DNA of 64,000 bases from Prorocentrum cordatum (taxonomy: Eukaryota > Sar > Dinophyceae > Prorocentrales > Prorocentraceae), in NCBI GenBank assembly GCA_963575745.1, contig CAUYUJ010002058.1, positions 25,010 to 89,009 on the forward strand, given 5' to 3'. The notes under the pieces are model-generated. The model saw only the letters and a list, made by a program, of their open reading frames with translations. It searched no databases and was not told the origin of the DNA. Of this stretch, positions 20,816 through 32,095 are shown one piece after another (positions within the stretch are counted from its first letter, which is position 1; each line of letters starts with the position of its first letter). The translations under genes and the position numbers were made by a program.

Positions 20816-22036
20816 TGTGTCGATGCGGTCCGACCTGCCGATTCGACGACGGCTGGTGCTGCGCGAGCACGCCTGGGGTCCCCCCCCCCCCCCGGGGAGG
20901 AGGCCCGCGCTCGTGGCTGGCCCTCGGCGGCCGTCCCGCGCGCGCGGGGGGCCCTCGTGGGCGGCCTGACCGACCCTTCGCAAACCATCCCCTGCCGTGA
21001 CCCCTCGCGATCTCCGCGGCGGCGTCCTCGGTAGTTTGTTCGACACCGATTGCCCATCATGTCTTGCACCACGTAGATCGCACACCATTAGCCGCACAAA
21101 AAAAACAAAATGATCCCTCCCTCGCCAGGCCCCAAGACGCAGAGGAGGGGACAGGCACCCATACCTCTACCCCCGCCCCCGCCCGTTTTCCCCTGTTTGG
21201 GCCTCCTGGGCGGCCCTCGTCGCCACCGCTGGATTCGCTTCGAGACCCTGGTCAGAACGCGCCTCATGAGAGGTCTGGGGAGTAGCGGTATCAATATTTT
21301 TTCTGGCTTCTCCAGAGACGTACATGTGCGGCCCAGCGAACTATACCCTGCCGTGACGTCCCCTGCGATCCTGGCGTCTCTTTTTGTTCGAGCCCGGAGT
21401 TTGCGCTCAATTTCGGGCCACGGGGCTCTCACAGATCGATCCGGCTCGAAGAATGGCGCAGAAAGATGGGGTCCCGGGCTCCAGGCGTGATTTTTGACGA
21501 CTGCTATTTTTGTTCGCTACGCCGGATCTCATTGTCCCCCTCGCCTCGCCCCAAGACGTGTGTATGCGGCCATAGGGAAGTGTGCAAGGCGAGGGTGATG
21601 TCACGGAAGGGGACAGTTTGTTAGGGGCCGGTTATCGAACAGGGCTAGACGGAGGGCAAATCCGTTCCAGAGCGTTCCGGAAGGCTCTCAGAGCGTCCCG
21701 CACGCTCTGAGAAGTCCGCGGCGCCCGATACGTCCTCCAGGGCCGCCCGTTCTCAGAGATTCTCGACTTATATCCTCACCTGATGGTATCCTCGTCCTGG
21801 CTTCGTCTTACGGCCAGGCCGCGCCCGAAGCCACCCGCATGCCCCCAGGCGGCGGGCCACCGGGTCAAGGGGCGCGCCGGCCCCAAGAGGGCGCCCAGGT
21901 GGAGAGGCCGGCGTGCCCGCGCCCCCGCGCCCGTGCCCCCGCGCAGAGACGGAGTCCGAGTAGAGTGGGACCGAGGTATGATCCGGGGCGAGAAGTTATG
22001 CATGACCACCGCCTGGAGGGTCAGTTTTCGGAGTCT
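20816..22036. other. Intergenic DNA
   Basis: No gene recognised. Two related phrases, CCCTGCCGTGAC followed by TTTGTTCGA, occur near 20990 and 21340. A small perfect stem, TCTCAGAGCG facing CGCTCTGAGA, lies near 21692-21715. Confidence 0.45.
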
Positions 22037-22106
22037 CGGCAGGCGGTGGATATGGACATATTCGGGCCCCCAGGGGCCGAAATACATCCATATTCACCGC
22101 CCGCCG
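22037..22106. repeat. ~70-bp inverted repeat
   Basis: GCGGTGGATATGGACATATT on the left arm faces AATACATCCATATTCACCGC on the right, around a GGGCCCCCAGGGGCC centre. Arms are ~30 bp with few mismatches. It could be a small foldback element. Confidence 0.7.
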
Positions 22107-22436
22107 GGGCACCAGGACGTCCGTTCCCAGGCCCTGGATATGGATAAATCCCCGCCTCGCATATAAGGCCGAGATCGATTCGGGGAGGGTGCCCTATAGC
22201 GTTCTTCGTTTGTTGCTGGACGTGAGGGTACCCTGTGACGTTCTATGGTTTGGTTTTGGCCCGCGGAGGGTCTCTCGTGTTCTTGAAGGGCGCTCTTCTG
22301 GCGCAGGTCCGGCTGTACCTGGGGTCGGAGGATCGCGGCGCATGGCCGATGTGGCTCGGTGTGGAACCAGATCTTCTCCACGCTGACGTCGCAGATGCAT
22401 CGGAGATGCGGCGCGATCCTCCGACCCCATCTACTC

Positions 22437-23184
22437 TTCAGTCGGGCCTGTCCCTCTACAGGAGGAACACTCAAAAATAGTAAAAATATAGTCTGGGGAC
22501 GATTTGTTTTACTACCACCCCCTGGATTGAAAAGTGGTGATCGGCACTATGGCAGGCAGCAGCCCCTGGGCCTTCGCCAATCGAAACAAAAATCTCCAGC
22601 TTCGACCTTCGATCCATCCCAAGTAACTCCCAGACAGAGTCGTGACCCGAACGGAGGGAAGGCGACGAAGGGGTGGACGAGACGCGCGGTTGTTAGGACA
22701 GCCCAAACGAAATCGCCACTCTTTGGCGGTGTGAAAAGCGGTCGGAAAATACCCTGCGAGAAATTCTTAAGCGATGTCGCCGCTCTCAAGCGGTATGAAG
22801 ATCTGACTTTTTTGTGCGTAAGTCCCACGCAAAATCGCCATTTTCAGATGCCGCGGCAAATTTTCAGATCGCCCCTGAAGGCGATCTGAATTTTTTGTTT
22901 GCGGACCTCTCAGGCGGAATCACATTTTCAGACGCTGACCCCATTTGGCCGTTATAATATCAAAAGGGGTGAGAGATGCATCTGCAATTCCCGACTCGGC
23001 CCTGGGTCCAACATCGTCCCGGGGCCCCGTGGCCTAACGGGAGGCCAACCGTGTCTTCCTCGACCCCCGCGGTCTCCATGTTTTAATCCAGCGGGTTGTA
23101 TGTTTGAGCATGTTTGGAATATGTTTAAGATATTTTTTCTCGCCCAAAATTCCCCCCTGTAGGGGGACAGGCCCGACCGAAATA
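22437..23184. mobile_element. MITE family A, split by ~570 bp
   Basis: The left half (22437-22515) reads CAGTCGGGCCTGTCCCTC and TAGTCTGGGGACGATTTG. The right half (23097-23184) reads ATGTTTGAGCATGTTTGG and ends in TGTAGGGGGACAGGCCCG. Both match whole copies elsewhere. The DNA between carries several short hairpins such as TCAGATCGCC facing GGCGATCTGA (22863-22889). Either other DNA landed inside a MITE, or two halves lie near each other by chance; the correct order and orientation favour the first. Confidence 0.6.
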
Positions 23185-23324
23185 TGCTCCGACCACATCG
23201 AGGAGGCCTCCAGGCAGGGGGGGGGGGGGAGGCCCGCTCTTCGGCCGCACGCAGACGGCGGCGGCTGTGATATCTATGGCCACTCCAAAGTGAGAGTTCC
23301 ACCGGCTTCCAGACCAGGCCTGGA

Positions 23325-23452
23325 CCTAGACGGTGTTTTTTTGTCGATTTCGTGGGCCGTGCTCGTTTCGACTTCGTTTTGCGGTAAAGGCGGATTCGAG
23401 ACAAATGCGAGGGAAAACGGAAACAACACGAACACGAAGAACACCGTTTAGG
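23325..23452. mobile_element. MITE family C, copy with both ends
   Basis: 128 bp. It begins CCTAGACGGTGTTTTTTTG and ends GAAGAACACCGTTTAGG, which are inverted relative to each other. The interior matches 4417-4541. Confidence 0.7.
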
Positions 23453-23807
23453 TTCAGCCCTGTTCCAGACCTTGTATTCCTTTTCCAGTTCTTTGTCCAA
23501 TGCCACCACGGTGGTGGGAGGGGGGAAGGCCTTTTAGAAACACCCATGCTTCGTAGACGGCGCGGAACTCGTCTGCAGATGTAGGGCTGGCGCCTTCTCA
23601 AGCAGCCTCTTTCGAAGAAGCTTTCCCCCCTCACCCGACCCCCTTGAGCGCGCTGCCCCCGCGCCGTTGGGCAAGGGTCACGACCGCCAAATCTGGGTAC
23701 GACCGAAGTTCTGGGGTCGCTAAAGTTGTTTCGCTCCATGTTGGAGCCCCTGGGGCGCTCCTGTCAAGCAGTAGCGAAGGGTCCTGGCTCGCCTATAGTC
23801 CTACCAA

Positions 23808-23962
23808 AGAATGTTCTAAGAACCTTTTGTGGTTTGCACGAAATGTTATTAGAACATTTCTGGCTGGGACTGTCTTACTTTAACACACCGGGCCAATGTT
23901 CTAAGAGCATTGTTTTTGTTCTTAGACCGGGACGGTCGGTCCCTGCTCAATCTGGGCCTTGT
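23808..23962 (+). repeat. Dispersed TGTTCTAAGA repeat, copy 1
   Basis: Contains TGTTCTAAGAACCTTTTGTG, CACGAAATGTT, AGAACATTTCTGGCTGGGA and GGACGGTCGGTCCCTGCTCA, in the same order as 24578-24760. Related fragments lie near 36050-36110 and 36340-36400. Confidence 0.75.
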
Positions 23963-24061
23963 GATGGGTTCTCGGGAGGCTGCGGGGCCTCCTCGGAAAT
24001 CCTGGGGGCACCTTGGGCCAGGGGCTCTCCTAGCAACACCCGAGTGGGGACAAAGACCAAT

Positions 24062-24132
24062 TGAGGAGGAGGAGGAGTAGGAGGAGGAGGAGGACGACGA
24101 CGAGAAAAATGAGGAGGAGGAGGACGAGAAGA

Positions 24133-24199
<67 letters not shown>

Positions 24200-24402
24200 G
24201 GAGGATGAGGATGAGGATGAGAGATGAGGATGAGGATGAGGATGAGGATGAGGATGAGGATGAGGATGAGGATGAGGATGAGGATGAGGATGAGGATGAG
24301 GATGAGGATGAGGATGAGGATGAGGATGAGGATGAGGATGAGGATGAGGATGATGAGGAGGAGGAGGAGGAGGAGGAGAAGGAGGAAGGGAGGAGGAGGG
24401 GG
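24062..24402. repeat. (GGA)(ATG)n(GAGGAT)n microsatellite
   Basis: GGA, then a ~65-bp pure GAT array (24130-24200), then a ~140-bp GATGAG hexamer array, then GGA again. Frames give Met-Arg, Asp-Glu, Ser or His-Pro runs, which are artefacts. Confidence 0.97.
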
Positions 24403-24577
24403 TAGCGCGAAAGGGGTTGGCCTTCCAAGAAGGCTCGTGGGGCGGCCTTCCATGCTGAGCAGGATCCGCCCCTGGAGTCGTTTGGAGCACCGGTTCTGGC
24501 CAGCAGGAGGGGCGGGCAGGTTACGGGTTTCAAGTAGTGGCGAAGCGTCTTGGCGTGCTTGTAGGAGTACTAAACAA

Positions 24578-24760
24578 TGTTCTAAGAGCCTTCTGTGGTT
24601 GCCACGAAATGTTCTTAGAGCATTTCTGGCTGGGATTGTTTTTTGAACACAACGGGTTAAGGTTCTAAGAACTTGGTTTTGTTCTCAGAACACTGCTGGG
24701 CTCTAAGGGCATGTCGTGGTAGGCCTATAGGAGTGCCAGGACGGTCGGTCCCTGCTCAAG
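24578..24760 (+). repeat. Dispersed TGTTCTAAGA repeat, copy 2
   Basis: Second copy of the 23808 repeat, with the same block order including CATTTCTGGCTGGGA and CCAGGACGGTCGGTCCC. It is about 770 bp downstream of copy 1, with the GATGAG array between them. Confidence 0.75.
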
Positions 24761-24836
24761 TTCTATATTTTTTGTTGTCTCCAGGGGCCGTTCTCGGGCC
24801 AGCCGTGAACAGCGCATCTGGGCTGAAATAGTTGGC

Positions 24837-24967
24837 CAAAGGATTGCAAAAAAAAACCAGGATTGCAAAGAAAAAACGGATTGCAAAAACAACAAAAACA
24901 ACGAAGGATTGCAAAAAAACCGAAGGATTGCAAAAAAAACCGAAGGGTTTTTTTTGCAATCCTTCGG
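24837..24967. repeat. GGATTGCAAAAAAA tandem units ending in a perfect hairpin
   Basis: Five to six units of GGATTGCAA followed by A-rich DNA. The last two units carry ACCGAA. At 24920-24967 the unit meets its own inverted copy: CCGAAGGATTGCAAAAAAAA faces TTTTTTTTGCAATCCTTCGG around a short loop. It is likely a slipped or template-switched repeat. Confidence 0.9.
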
Positions 24968-26320
24968 AAAGGTCTGGGGACCGACTTTCACTCGACTCGG
25001 TTTCATCCCCTCCTGGCAGATGGCCTCGGGTCCGAGCCCGCTGTTCGCCTCCAAGTTCCTGTCCATCCAGTGCAGGATTCGCTGTCTGCGTCTCCGCGGG
25101 CATTGTCCGTTTGAGGCGCAGGCTCGCCTGCCCAACAGCGGCCGGCTGTCGCTTTTGGGCAACGCGTGCTGCTGCGCAGCTTCTGGGACGGGGGCGGGGC
25201 AGTCTTGCCGAGCCAGTGCCGCAACTGGGGGATGTCGACAGCGGCGCTGACACCCAGCACCGAGCCAGCAAAGTTAACATACCTTGGCATCGAGCTTGAA
25301 AGAGCAAACCGTCTGAGTCTAAATGAGCATTCTTTCAACTTGTTAGGGCTGCCTGAAGCTGGCAAGCCACGCGAACAGCGGTATCGTTGAGACTTCGCTC
25401 TCGATGGCGACCCACTCTTTGAGAGCCAGGGTTTGGGGGAACGGCCCACGCTCGAGCGCTAGCCTCGAAGGCCGCCAGAACCTCACCCCCACCCTCGGAC
25501 CCAGCGCTCTGGGGCACCCGCGGGAGTCGCCCTCGGGGGTGGGGGTGCTATTTTGGCACAGTTGGGCCCTGGGGAGCACGACACCGCCCCCGCCGGGCGA
25601 CCCCCGGGGCGCGGCGGAGAGCCCCATCGAGGCTTCCGCCCGCCCGCCCAGGGCGCCCCCCGGGGCGCCGTTTTGCAAACCACACCCCTTGCAAACCACA
25701 CCCTTCGGAGTCGCCGACATCAAAGGCAGGGGGACAGTCGATCCCCAGGCGATGGTTCCTCCATGTCCGCCGCATGGGGAGCCGATATCTCTGGGCCTCG
25801 GGAGGCGGTGGCATGGACATGGACATGGATTGCGAAGACCTTGCGGCCGGTGCCGCCGACCCTGAACGCGGAACCTCCCCTGGGTCTCCTGCTGGCGACG
25901 CCCGCTGGGGCCCCAGGGGGGCGGCATTCTGACTCGGCACCCCGTCCCTGCCTCCCCCATCCCACCCTGCCCCACCCTCTGGCAGGGATGGAATCAAAGG
26001 AAGGGCCTTCCTTTCGACTGCAGTACGACGTTTCATGTCGTTGCTCCCAAATTATTGCTCTCGGAGTGGCGACGACGACAGCGTCTTCCACACGCCGAAG
26101 GGTCGGCAGATATGTATATGATGATGTAAGTGTTGAAAACTTCCATGTTCGTGTATATGTATGTACAGAAACTCGTGACCCCGAACAGTGCATTCCAGAC
26201 ACATCTGTGGTACAGCGTGTGTGTGTGGGTGCAATCGATGTGGAACAACATATGCGGTGCTATCTGTGTGCTGCAGTATATGTGGTGTTTTTGTTCACCG
26301 ATGCTCGCAGTGAGTTGTCA
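24968..26320. other. Intergenic GC-rich DNA
   Basis: Open frames occur in several phases (for example 25003-25449 minus and 25404-25865 plus), but none shows a domain. A short plus-strand phrase, K-L-T-Y-L-G-I-E-L near 25275, resembles an RT thumb, but nothing around it supports an RT. Confidence 0.4.
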
Positions 26321-26324
26321 ACGC

Positions 26325-26830
26325 CACTGCTCGCGCAACCATCCCACCCACCCACCCGCAACTTGGTTTGTAAACCCATACGACGGCGATTGCGATGAGT
26401 GCTTGGTGTTGGCTGGTGCATCTTTGCGGCCGCGCTAGCCCGCGCATGCTGATGCACGCAGCGGCCAGCTAGTGACCGATGCGGCCGCGGTGGCGCTGGA
26501 CGGTGGGCACTTCCCAGCGGACACTTCAGTGCGAGTCGGTGAGCTGGACGGGGGCAGTATCATGGCGACGCCGGCAACGGTAGACACGGGATGAGAGTTG
26601 CAATGGTGGTGACGATGGTGGCGGTGACGACGGCAAGGCCAATGACGGCGCCGATGTTGATCACGCCCGCCGGTAAAGATGACGATGTCCTCGCGACGGC
26701 CATGAAGGTTTTGGAAGGAGTTCGACATGCGCGCGCGGCCGACGCGCGCAAATGGCCTGCGCGGTTTTACCTGACACGGATCATGCCCCCCCCAGCACGC
26801 GCGCAAGGGCGTCCGGATGAATTCGACATG
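26325..26830 (+). repeat. Duplicated segment, copy 1 (partner 27660-28165)
   Basis: Block order GCTCGCGCAACCATCCCACC, GATGCGGCCGCGGTGGCGCT, GGGCAGTATCATGGCGACGC, a GGTGGTGACGATGG run, then GCGCGCGGCCGACGCGCGC matches the partner 1.33 kb downstream. It has no coding support. Confidence 0.8.
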
Positions 26831-26889
26831 CGGCGCGAAGGGCCCGTTTGGCAGATTGCGATGACAATGTTAAAGACCAATGGGTTTCT

Positions 26890-27420
26890 CAAGAAATCGC
26901 AACAGCGCGCGCAGTTTGTTTGAACACTCGTGTTGTAAATCTTTGTGTGCTGTTATATGTTTCGGAACCGCCGGTTTTGAATTCCTTACGGAACACAAGG
27001 CTGTGAAAGGGATTCCGGCATGCGCGCGCGACGGCGCGCGCGTGTGCACTTCGTCGAATGTGTTGCAATGGGTTTTTTGCGACAGCACGCGCGCAAGGGC
27101 GCTCGAAGGCTTCCAACATGCGCGCACGGGACGCCCCTGTGGTAGCATTGTATGGCAATGTTGAAACGCATGGTTCTCGCAAAAATCCTCAAGAACCCGA
27201 GCGCAATTTGTTATGACAAATCACATTACGAAACCATGTGTGTTTCATCCGTTTTTCGGTACACTTGATTGTGAAATCCGTACGGAACCCATTGTTTTGA
27301 AGGATTGTGGCCTGCGCGCGCGACGACGCGCGTGTGTATTTCGTTTCATCTTTTGCAAGGGGTTGATGACAAGTTGCGCTTTTTTGATAAACGACAGCGT
27401 GCGCATACCTTTTTCAGCTT
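26890..27420 (+). repeat. Internal tandem pair within the duplicated region
   Basis: Two ~290-bp units (about 26890-27180 and 27180-27420). Each contains CAATTTGTT/CAGTTTGTT, a TTACGGAAC or GTACGGAAC block, and a GCGCGCGCGACG near-palindrome. The second is shorter and diverged. Confidence 0.6.
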
Positions 27421-27659
27421 TGAAAAAGGACGAAGGGGGAGCGATTGTCGCCTGCCTGGGATTGTACGAGCTCATATGTAGGATGGGCGATGGGGCAGCT
27501 TCACATCTAAATTGCAATACGAATATGTGGCCCGTTGGGTCCGCGGGGAGGGGGGTAGATCCGAATCTTCTTTGAGATAGGAGTACGTATGTATAGAGAG
27601 ATCTGCGAAGTGTAATATCACAGGTGCGTTCTACGTGGCGCTTTGACAAAATACAATTG

Positions 27660-28165
27660 CTAGCTCCACTGCTCGCGCAATCATCCCACCCACCCACCCG
27701 CGACTTGGTTTGCAAAACCCATGCGGAGGCGATCGCGATGAGTGTTTGTTGCTGGCCGGTACATTTTTCTGCCCGCGCACGCTCGCGCGCACAACGGCCA
27801 ATTAGTTTGGCGCGACCGACGCGGCCGCGGTGGCGCTGACCGTTGGGCACCACCCAGCACGTCTCGCAGGCCGCAGTGACGCGCGGGCATTTCAGTGCGA
27901 CTCGGTGACTTGGGCGGGCGCAGTATCATGGCGACGCCGACAAAGGTAGAGACGGTGATGATCGTAGCGGTGATGGTGGCGACGATGACCATGACGACGG
28001 CAAGGCCGATGATGGGCACGCCGATGACGACGATAGTACCCCCGCGTCGATGATGAACGTTTTGGGAGTATTTCACTTTGCGCGCGCAGCCGACGCGCGC
28101 GAACGGTTTCCATGGTATCATGTCACATGGAACGCCCCCCCGCCCCCCAAAGCACGCGCGCAAAG
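27660..28165 (+). repeat. Duplicated segment, copy 2
   Basis: Same block order as 26325-26830, with CACGCTCGCGCGC and CACGTCTCGCAGG insertions. It ends in the same GCGCGCGCAGCCGACGCGCG near-palindrome. Confidence 0.8.
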
Positions 28166-28384
28166 CCGTTTCAGTAGTTTTTGTCATGTCATGCGCGCGC
28201 AAAGGGTCCGCCCGTCGAGTCGAATGTGATGAACATGTCAGAACAAAAAAAAACGGCTGGGGGGCAAATTCAAATCCATCTGTGAGCGGGAAATCCAGGT
28301 TGCGCAACCGACGTGGTGCAATGTATGTGGGGCAACCATTGTTGCGCAATCTGTTGGGGGTATGTTTTGCGGCGCAGTAGATTT

Positions 28385-28565
28385 AGTGATGCTGACGTGG
28401 CGCAATCGATATTGTGCAACTTTTGGTGTGCATTGTAAGAGTTCTTATTCTGTTAAAACATGTATGGTGCAATCGATGTGGTGTCTTCCATGTGGAGCAA
28501 CGTTTGTTGTGCTTCCCGTTTATACACACATATGTGTTAATATATATACACGTGGTGCAACATAT
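28385..28565. repeat. Degenerate GTG(C)GCAATC/GTGCAAC repeat
   Basis: GTGGCGCAATCG, GTGCAAC, GTGCAATCGATGTGG and GTGGTGCAACAT recur at irregular spacing. Similar words occur at 26220-26290. Confidence 0.5.
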
Positions 28566-28753
28566 CTACTGTAAACTGGGGCGGCGATGAAGCGGCGACG
28601 GGGCGGCGACGGCGGCAGTAAAACCACCAAACCGACCGACAGGCCCACGCGACGGCCGGCGACTGGGCGGCGACGGCAGGCCTAGTTTTTGAGAGCAATT
28701 GCAAGAACCCCTAAGTGCAAACACTGTTTGGGGAATGAGTATTCATGTATGCG

Positions 28754-28756
<3 letters not shown>

Positions 28757-28796
<40 letters not shown>

Positions 28797-28810
28797 ATGT
28801 GTGTTTGGAT
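28757..28810. repeat. (AT)n(GT)n microsatellite
   Basis: About 28 bp of AT followed by GT. Confidence 0.95.
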
Positions 28811-29662
28811 GTGCGTAGTTGGCCCTTTGGTGCCAAACGGTATCCGTATCCACCGCACCCTTGGGTCCCAGGGCATCGGTGCCCCAGGCGGTGGGTGTGG
28901 AGAGATCCCAGCCTCGCAGATGAGAAATGGGCTATCACGCAGCAGCGCCGTGGGCGATGATTTATACATTGAGTTTCGGGACCTGGTCGTGGGTGTCATC
29001 AGCGCCGTCGTGGTCGAGATTCATTGATCGTTGCTTCCCAGGCCTTTGTCAGCGGCAGAAAATTTCTGTTTTGCTCGTCCCCCCTGTATGGCTCAGAAAG
29101 GAAAGACGCTGCCTGCCCAGCATCGGCATCGCTCTGCACAACATCTGCTGCTGGGCACCGTGCCATGCTTTCCGTACCCTTCCTGGGCGTGACAAGCCCT
29201 TGCTTTTTCGCCAGGCGGTGCCCAACCCAGACATTTGGAGCGTGTTTCTTTTTTGTTCTGGGCAGAATGGGCATTATAGCCCCCGGCCCCCCTCCCCCCC
29301 TATACCGTAAAGCCCCAGTGCGTTCCGGGCACTGCCGCCGTGCGCGCGGCGGGGGGGAGGCGTTACATTATACCCCCCTTGGCCCCTTCCCCCCCCATAA
29401 TGCCCACTATCGCCGAGAATGAAAAAAACGCGGTCCATTTGGCGGCTGCTGGCTGTTTCATTGCTCGGCCTCTGGATATCGCTCTCTGGCCCCTAGCGCC
29501 GTCACCACCACCACCATCACGACGACGAAGATGACGAAGACGACGACGACGACGTTGGGGGCCTCGGGAATGGGTCTGCGGGCCCATGCTCGGGAAGAGT
29601 CGTCGTTGTGGCTCGTCGTCGCCTTTCGTCGACCCTCGCGAGCGATTCCTCGCCCCAATCTC

Positions 29663-29848
29663 GACATCGTTCAGCCTATCCCCATTCCCGCTGGGCCATG
29701 GTATCTCAGCCCCACTAACCCACCACCAAGGTTGGGGATGGGCCCCTCGAAACTCGAAGGGGGTAGCTTACATCTGAAGTTAGCAGAGTTAATCGGCCAG
29801 CGGGGCCCAGGCCAAAAGCCAGTGGGGAGATGGATCGGTTAAGTGATC
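29663..29848. mobile_element. MITE family B, degenerate copy
   Basis: Shares CCCCTCGAAACTCGAAGG, GGTAGC, AATCGGCCAGxGGGGCCCAG with 30468-30632 and 33230-33412. The ends ATCGTTCAGCCTATCCCCAT and GGGGAGATGGATCGGTTAAG are the diverged terminal repeats. Confidence 0.65.
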
Positions 29849-29867
29849 CTCATAATCCCCGAGCCTT

Positions 29868-29985
29868 CCCAGGAGGAGAAGGAGGAAGGAGGGAGGGAGA
29901 GGGGAGGCGGGAGGAGGAGAAGGAGGAAGGAGGAGGAGGAGGAGGACGAGAAGGAGGAGGAGGAGGAGGACCTTCCCCCCCTCGC
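29868..29985. repeat. (GGA)n purine tract
   Basis: GGA/GGGA tract with GAAG interruptions. Confidence 0.93.
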
Positions 29986-30099
29986 TCTTCTTCGACGACT
30001 CATCCTCGGTGTGGATGTTGGTTGCAGGGTGGGTAGGTCGAAGGGACCAGCCCAGCCCCATCCGCTCCTCTATACCCCTGGTCCTCTTGTTGAACAGAG

Positions 30100-30360
30100 G
30101 GGGAAGGAATCCATCCTCCTCCTCGATCCTCCATCGTCCTCCCCCCGCCCCTCCCTTCCCCTCGACCTTCGATCCTCCTGCTCGATGCTCGTCCCCTCTT
30201 TCTCCTCGATCCTCGATCCTCGTCCCGCCTCGATCCTCGATGCTCGTCCCTTGTCGTCGATCCTCGGTCCTCCTCCCCCGAGGAGGAGGAGGAGGAGGAG
30301 GAGGAGGAGGAGCTTCCTCGATCCTCGATCTCCGGTCCTCCTCCCTTGCATGGCTCCATG
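30100..30360. repeat. CCTCGATCCTC-type degenerate repeat with embedded (GGA)n
   Basis: TCCTCGATCCTCGAT(C/G)CTC words repeat through 30110-30350. A pure GGA block sits at 30278-30310, placing opposite-strand purine tracts side by side. Confidence 0.8.
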
Positions 30361-30467
30361 CGGCCGCGGGGGCGCGCGGCTTCCCCCCCCCCCGGGCCAG
30401 CCCGGCCGCGGCGGCGCGAATAGCTTAGGGACAACGAGAAGGGGTTGGTGGGGATATTCCAAATTCG

Positions 30468-30632
30468 GTATCGTTTGACCGATCCTCATCCCCATCCCCA
30501 TCTCACTGCCCGAGTTGTGGATATACCCCTCGAAACCCGAAGAGAGTAGCCTATATCCCCATCTATAGGGGGATAACTAGGCCAGTGGGGCCCAGCCCAC
30601 GCTGGTGGGGATGGGTATCGGGTAAACGATAC
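30468..30632. mobile_element. MITE family B, best copy
   Basis: 165 bp with terminal inverted repeats: GTATCGTTTGACCGATCCTC at the left and GATGGGTATCGGGTAAACGA, completing to CGATAC, at the right. The interior holds ATACCCCTCGAAACCCGAAG and TATATCCCCATCTA. No coding. Confidence 0.8.
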
Positions 30633-30652
30633 TTACAAATGTCGTGATAAGA

Positions 30653-30814
30653 TTAAGTCGGGCATGTCCCTCTACAGGAGAAATATTGAAAGATAGTCAA
30701 ACACATAATACGGGGACGATTTGTGGGTCAGGTTTTGATCATGTTCGAATATTGTTTTGGCTATCTTGCATTTTTCCTCCAAAATCCGCCTGTAGGGGGA
30801 CAAGCCCGATCTAA
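30653..30814. mobile_element. MITE family A, whole copy
   Basis: 162 bp. It opens TTAAGTCGGGCATGTCCCTC and closes with ATCCGCCTGTAGGGGGACAA then GCCCGATCTAA. It begins just 20 bp after a family B element. Confidence 0.85.
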
Positions 30815-30947
30815 TGATAAAAGGGAGGGGGAGACACAGTTCTCCCAGCCGAGCAGCTCCAGACCACCCCAGACCAACCATGAAAGGGCGGCGTTTTGCC
30901 CAGACCCCACCCCCCCACTTTCGCTGTGAAGTCTGGGCTAGGCATAG

Positions 30948-31096
30948 GGGGGGATGCATCGACCCCCAGTCACGCAGTGCTCGCCGATAGGGGCCCGATA
31001 GCCCCAGCCTGCCAAAGAAAATGCGGTTTCGCCATCGGGGGCCTATCGCCGATCCATCGGCGAGGTATTGCCGCTTCCAGGTCGATGCATTCCCCC
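30948..31096. mobile_element. MITE family D, whole copy
   Basis: About 149 bp with inverted ends: GGGGGATGCATCGACC and GGTCGATGCATTCCCCC. The interior has several ATCGGCGA/TCGCCGAT palindromic words. Confidence 0.8.
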
Positions 31097-31239
31097 TTAT
31101 GCACGTCCCCCCGATCGTTGCCTCTCAGAACAGCGGCGGCGATGGGGAGCGAGTGCTCCACGCAGCTGGCCCCCAGGAGTCTCAGACCTTCGAGAGTGTA
31201 TGCCCAATTCTGCAGTTATTTCCCCTTCCTCGTCGCTCG

Positions 31240-31290
31240 CCCTCCCTCCTCCTCCTCCTCCTCCTCCTCCTCCTCCTCATCCTCCTCCTT
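31240..31290. repeat. (CCT)n tract
   Basis: Pure CCT for about 45 bp, in a CCT/CCCTC-rich stretch to 31430. Confidence 0.93.
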
Positions 31291-31866
31291 CCCTTTCCTC
31301 CCATGCAGACTCTTCTCCTTCCTCGCCCCTCCGTTCTCCCTCCTCGTCCCTTCCTCCGTCCTTTTCCTTCCCCTTTCCTCCCATGCACTGTTTCCTCCCT
31401 CGTCCCCCGTCGTCCTCCCTCTGCCGGCATCTCCGAGGCCCTCCTGGCAAGTACATCCGTGGTCGACAACCCGCCTAATGTGGCATGCTCCCTCTTGGTT
31501 CACTGCAGTTCCGCATAATCAGGCCTTGGGCTTAATCAGGGCCCGGCCGGCTCAATGGCCTCTTTATTTAGTTTCATAGCCTCTAAGTGTTCTATACGTT
31601 CTCCAAGCAGGAGAACGAGGCCTCCCAGGAACTTCACGATAGCTCCCAGGAGTTGTTCCCTAATCTGTTCATGCATGTGTTCCCCATTCCTCGCCCCCCC
31701 TCCCTCTTCCTCCCTCCGTCGGCATCTCCTCCGCCGCACGACTATATACTCGGACACACTCCAACGTATTGTTCCTGGACTCGGAGGCGGAGAGCCAGCG
31801 ACTTTACGCACCGCCGCCCTTCCTGAAGGCACATGCAACGTTATTCGCAGGGTGTCTGTGTATATG

Positions 31867-31997
<131 letters not shown>

Positions 31998-32095
31998 CGT
32001 GGCGTATTTTCTGCCCCCCCCCCCGAGCCCCGCGTGGGAGTCCGCGTGGGCGTTGAGGTTTCGGGGGAAAGGGCCTGCCGTGCCCGCGCTGGGAG

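Noticed and set aside
22863-22895. Hairpin followed by T-run resembling a bacterial terminator
   Set aside because: The window is eukaryotic and no transcription unit ends there. Similar short hairpins are scattered in the same repeat-like segment.
23015-23100. tRNA-like A box (GTGGCCTAACGGGAGG)
   Set aside because: No B box with GGTTCGA, no acceptor stem pairing and no anticodon arm could be built. It lies inside DNA within a split MITE.
25166-25390. K-L-T-Y-L-G-I-E-L phrase resembling an RT thumb
   Set aside because: No YVDD, motif A or other RT sequence is found in the neighbourhood in any frame; it is too short to support a call.
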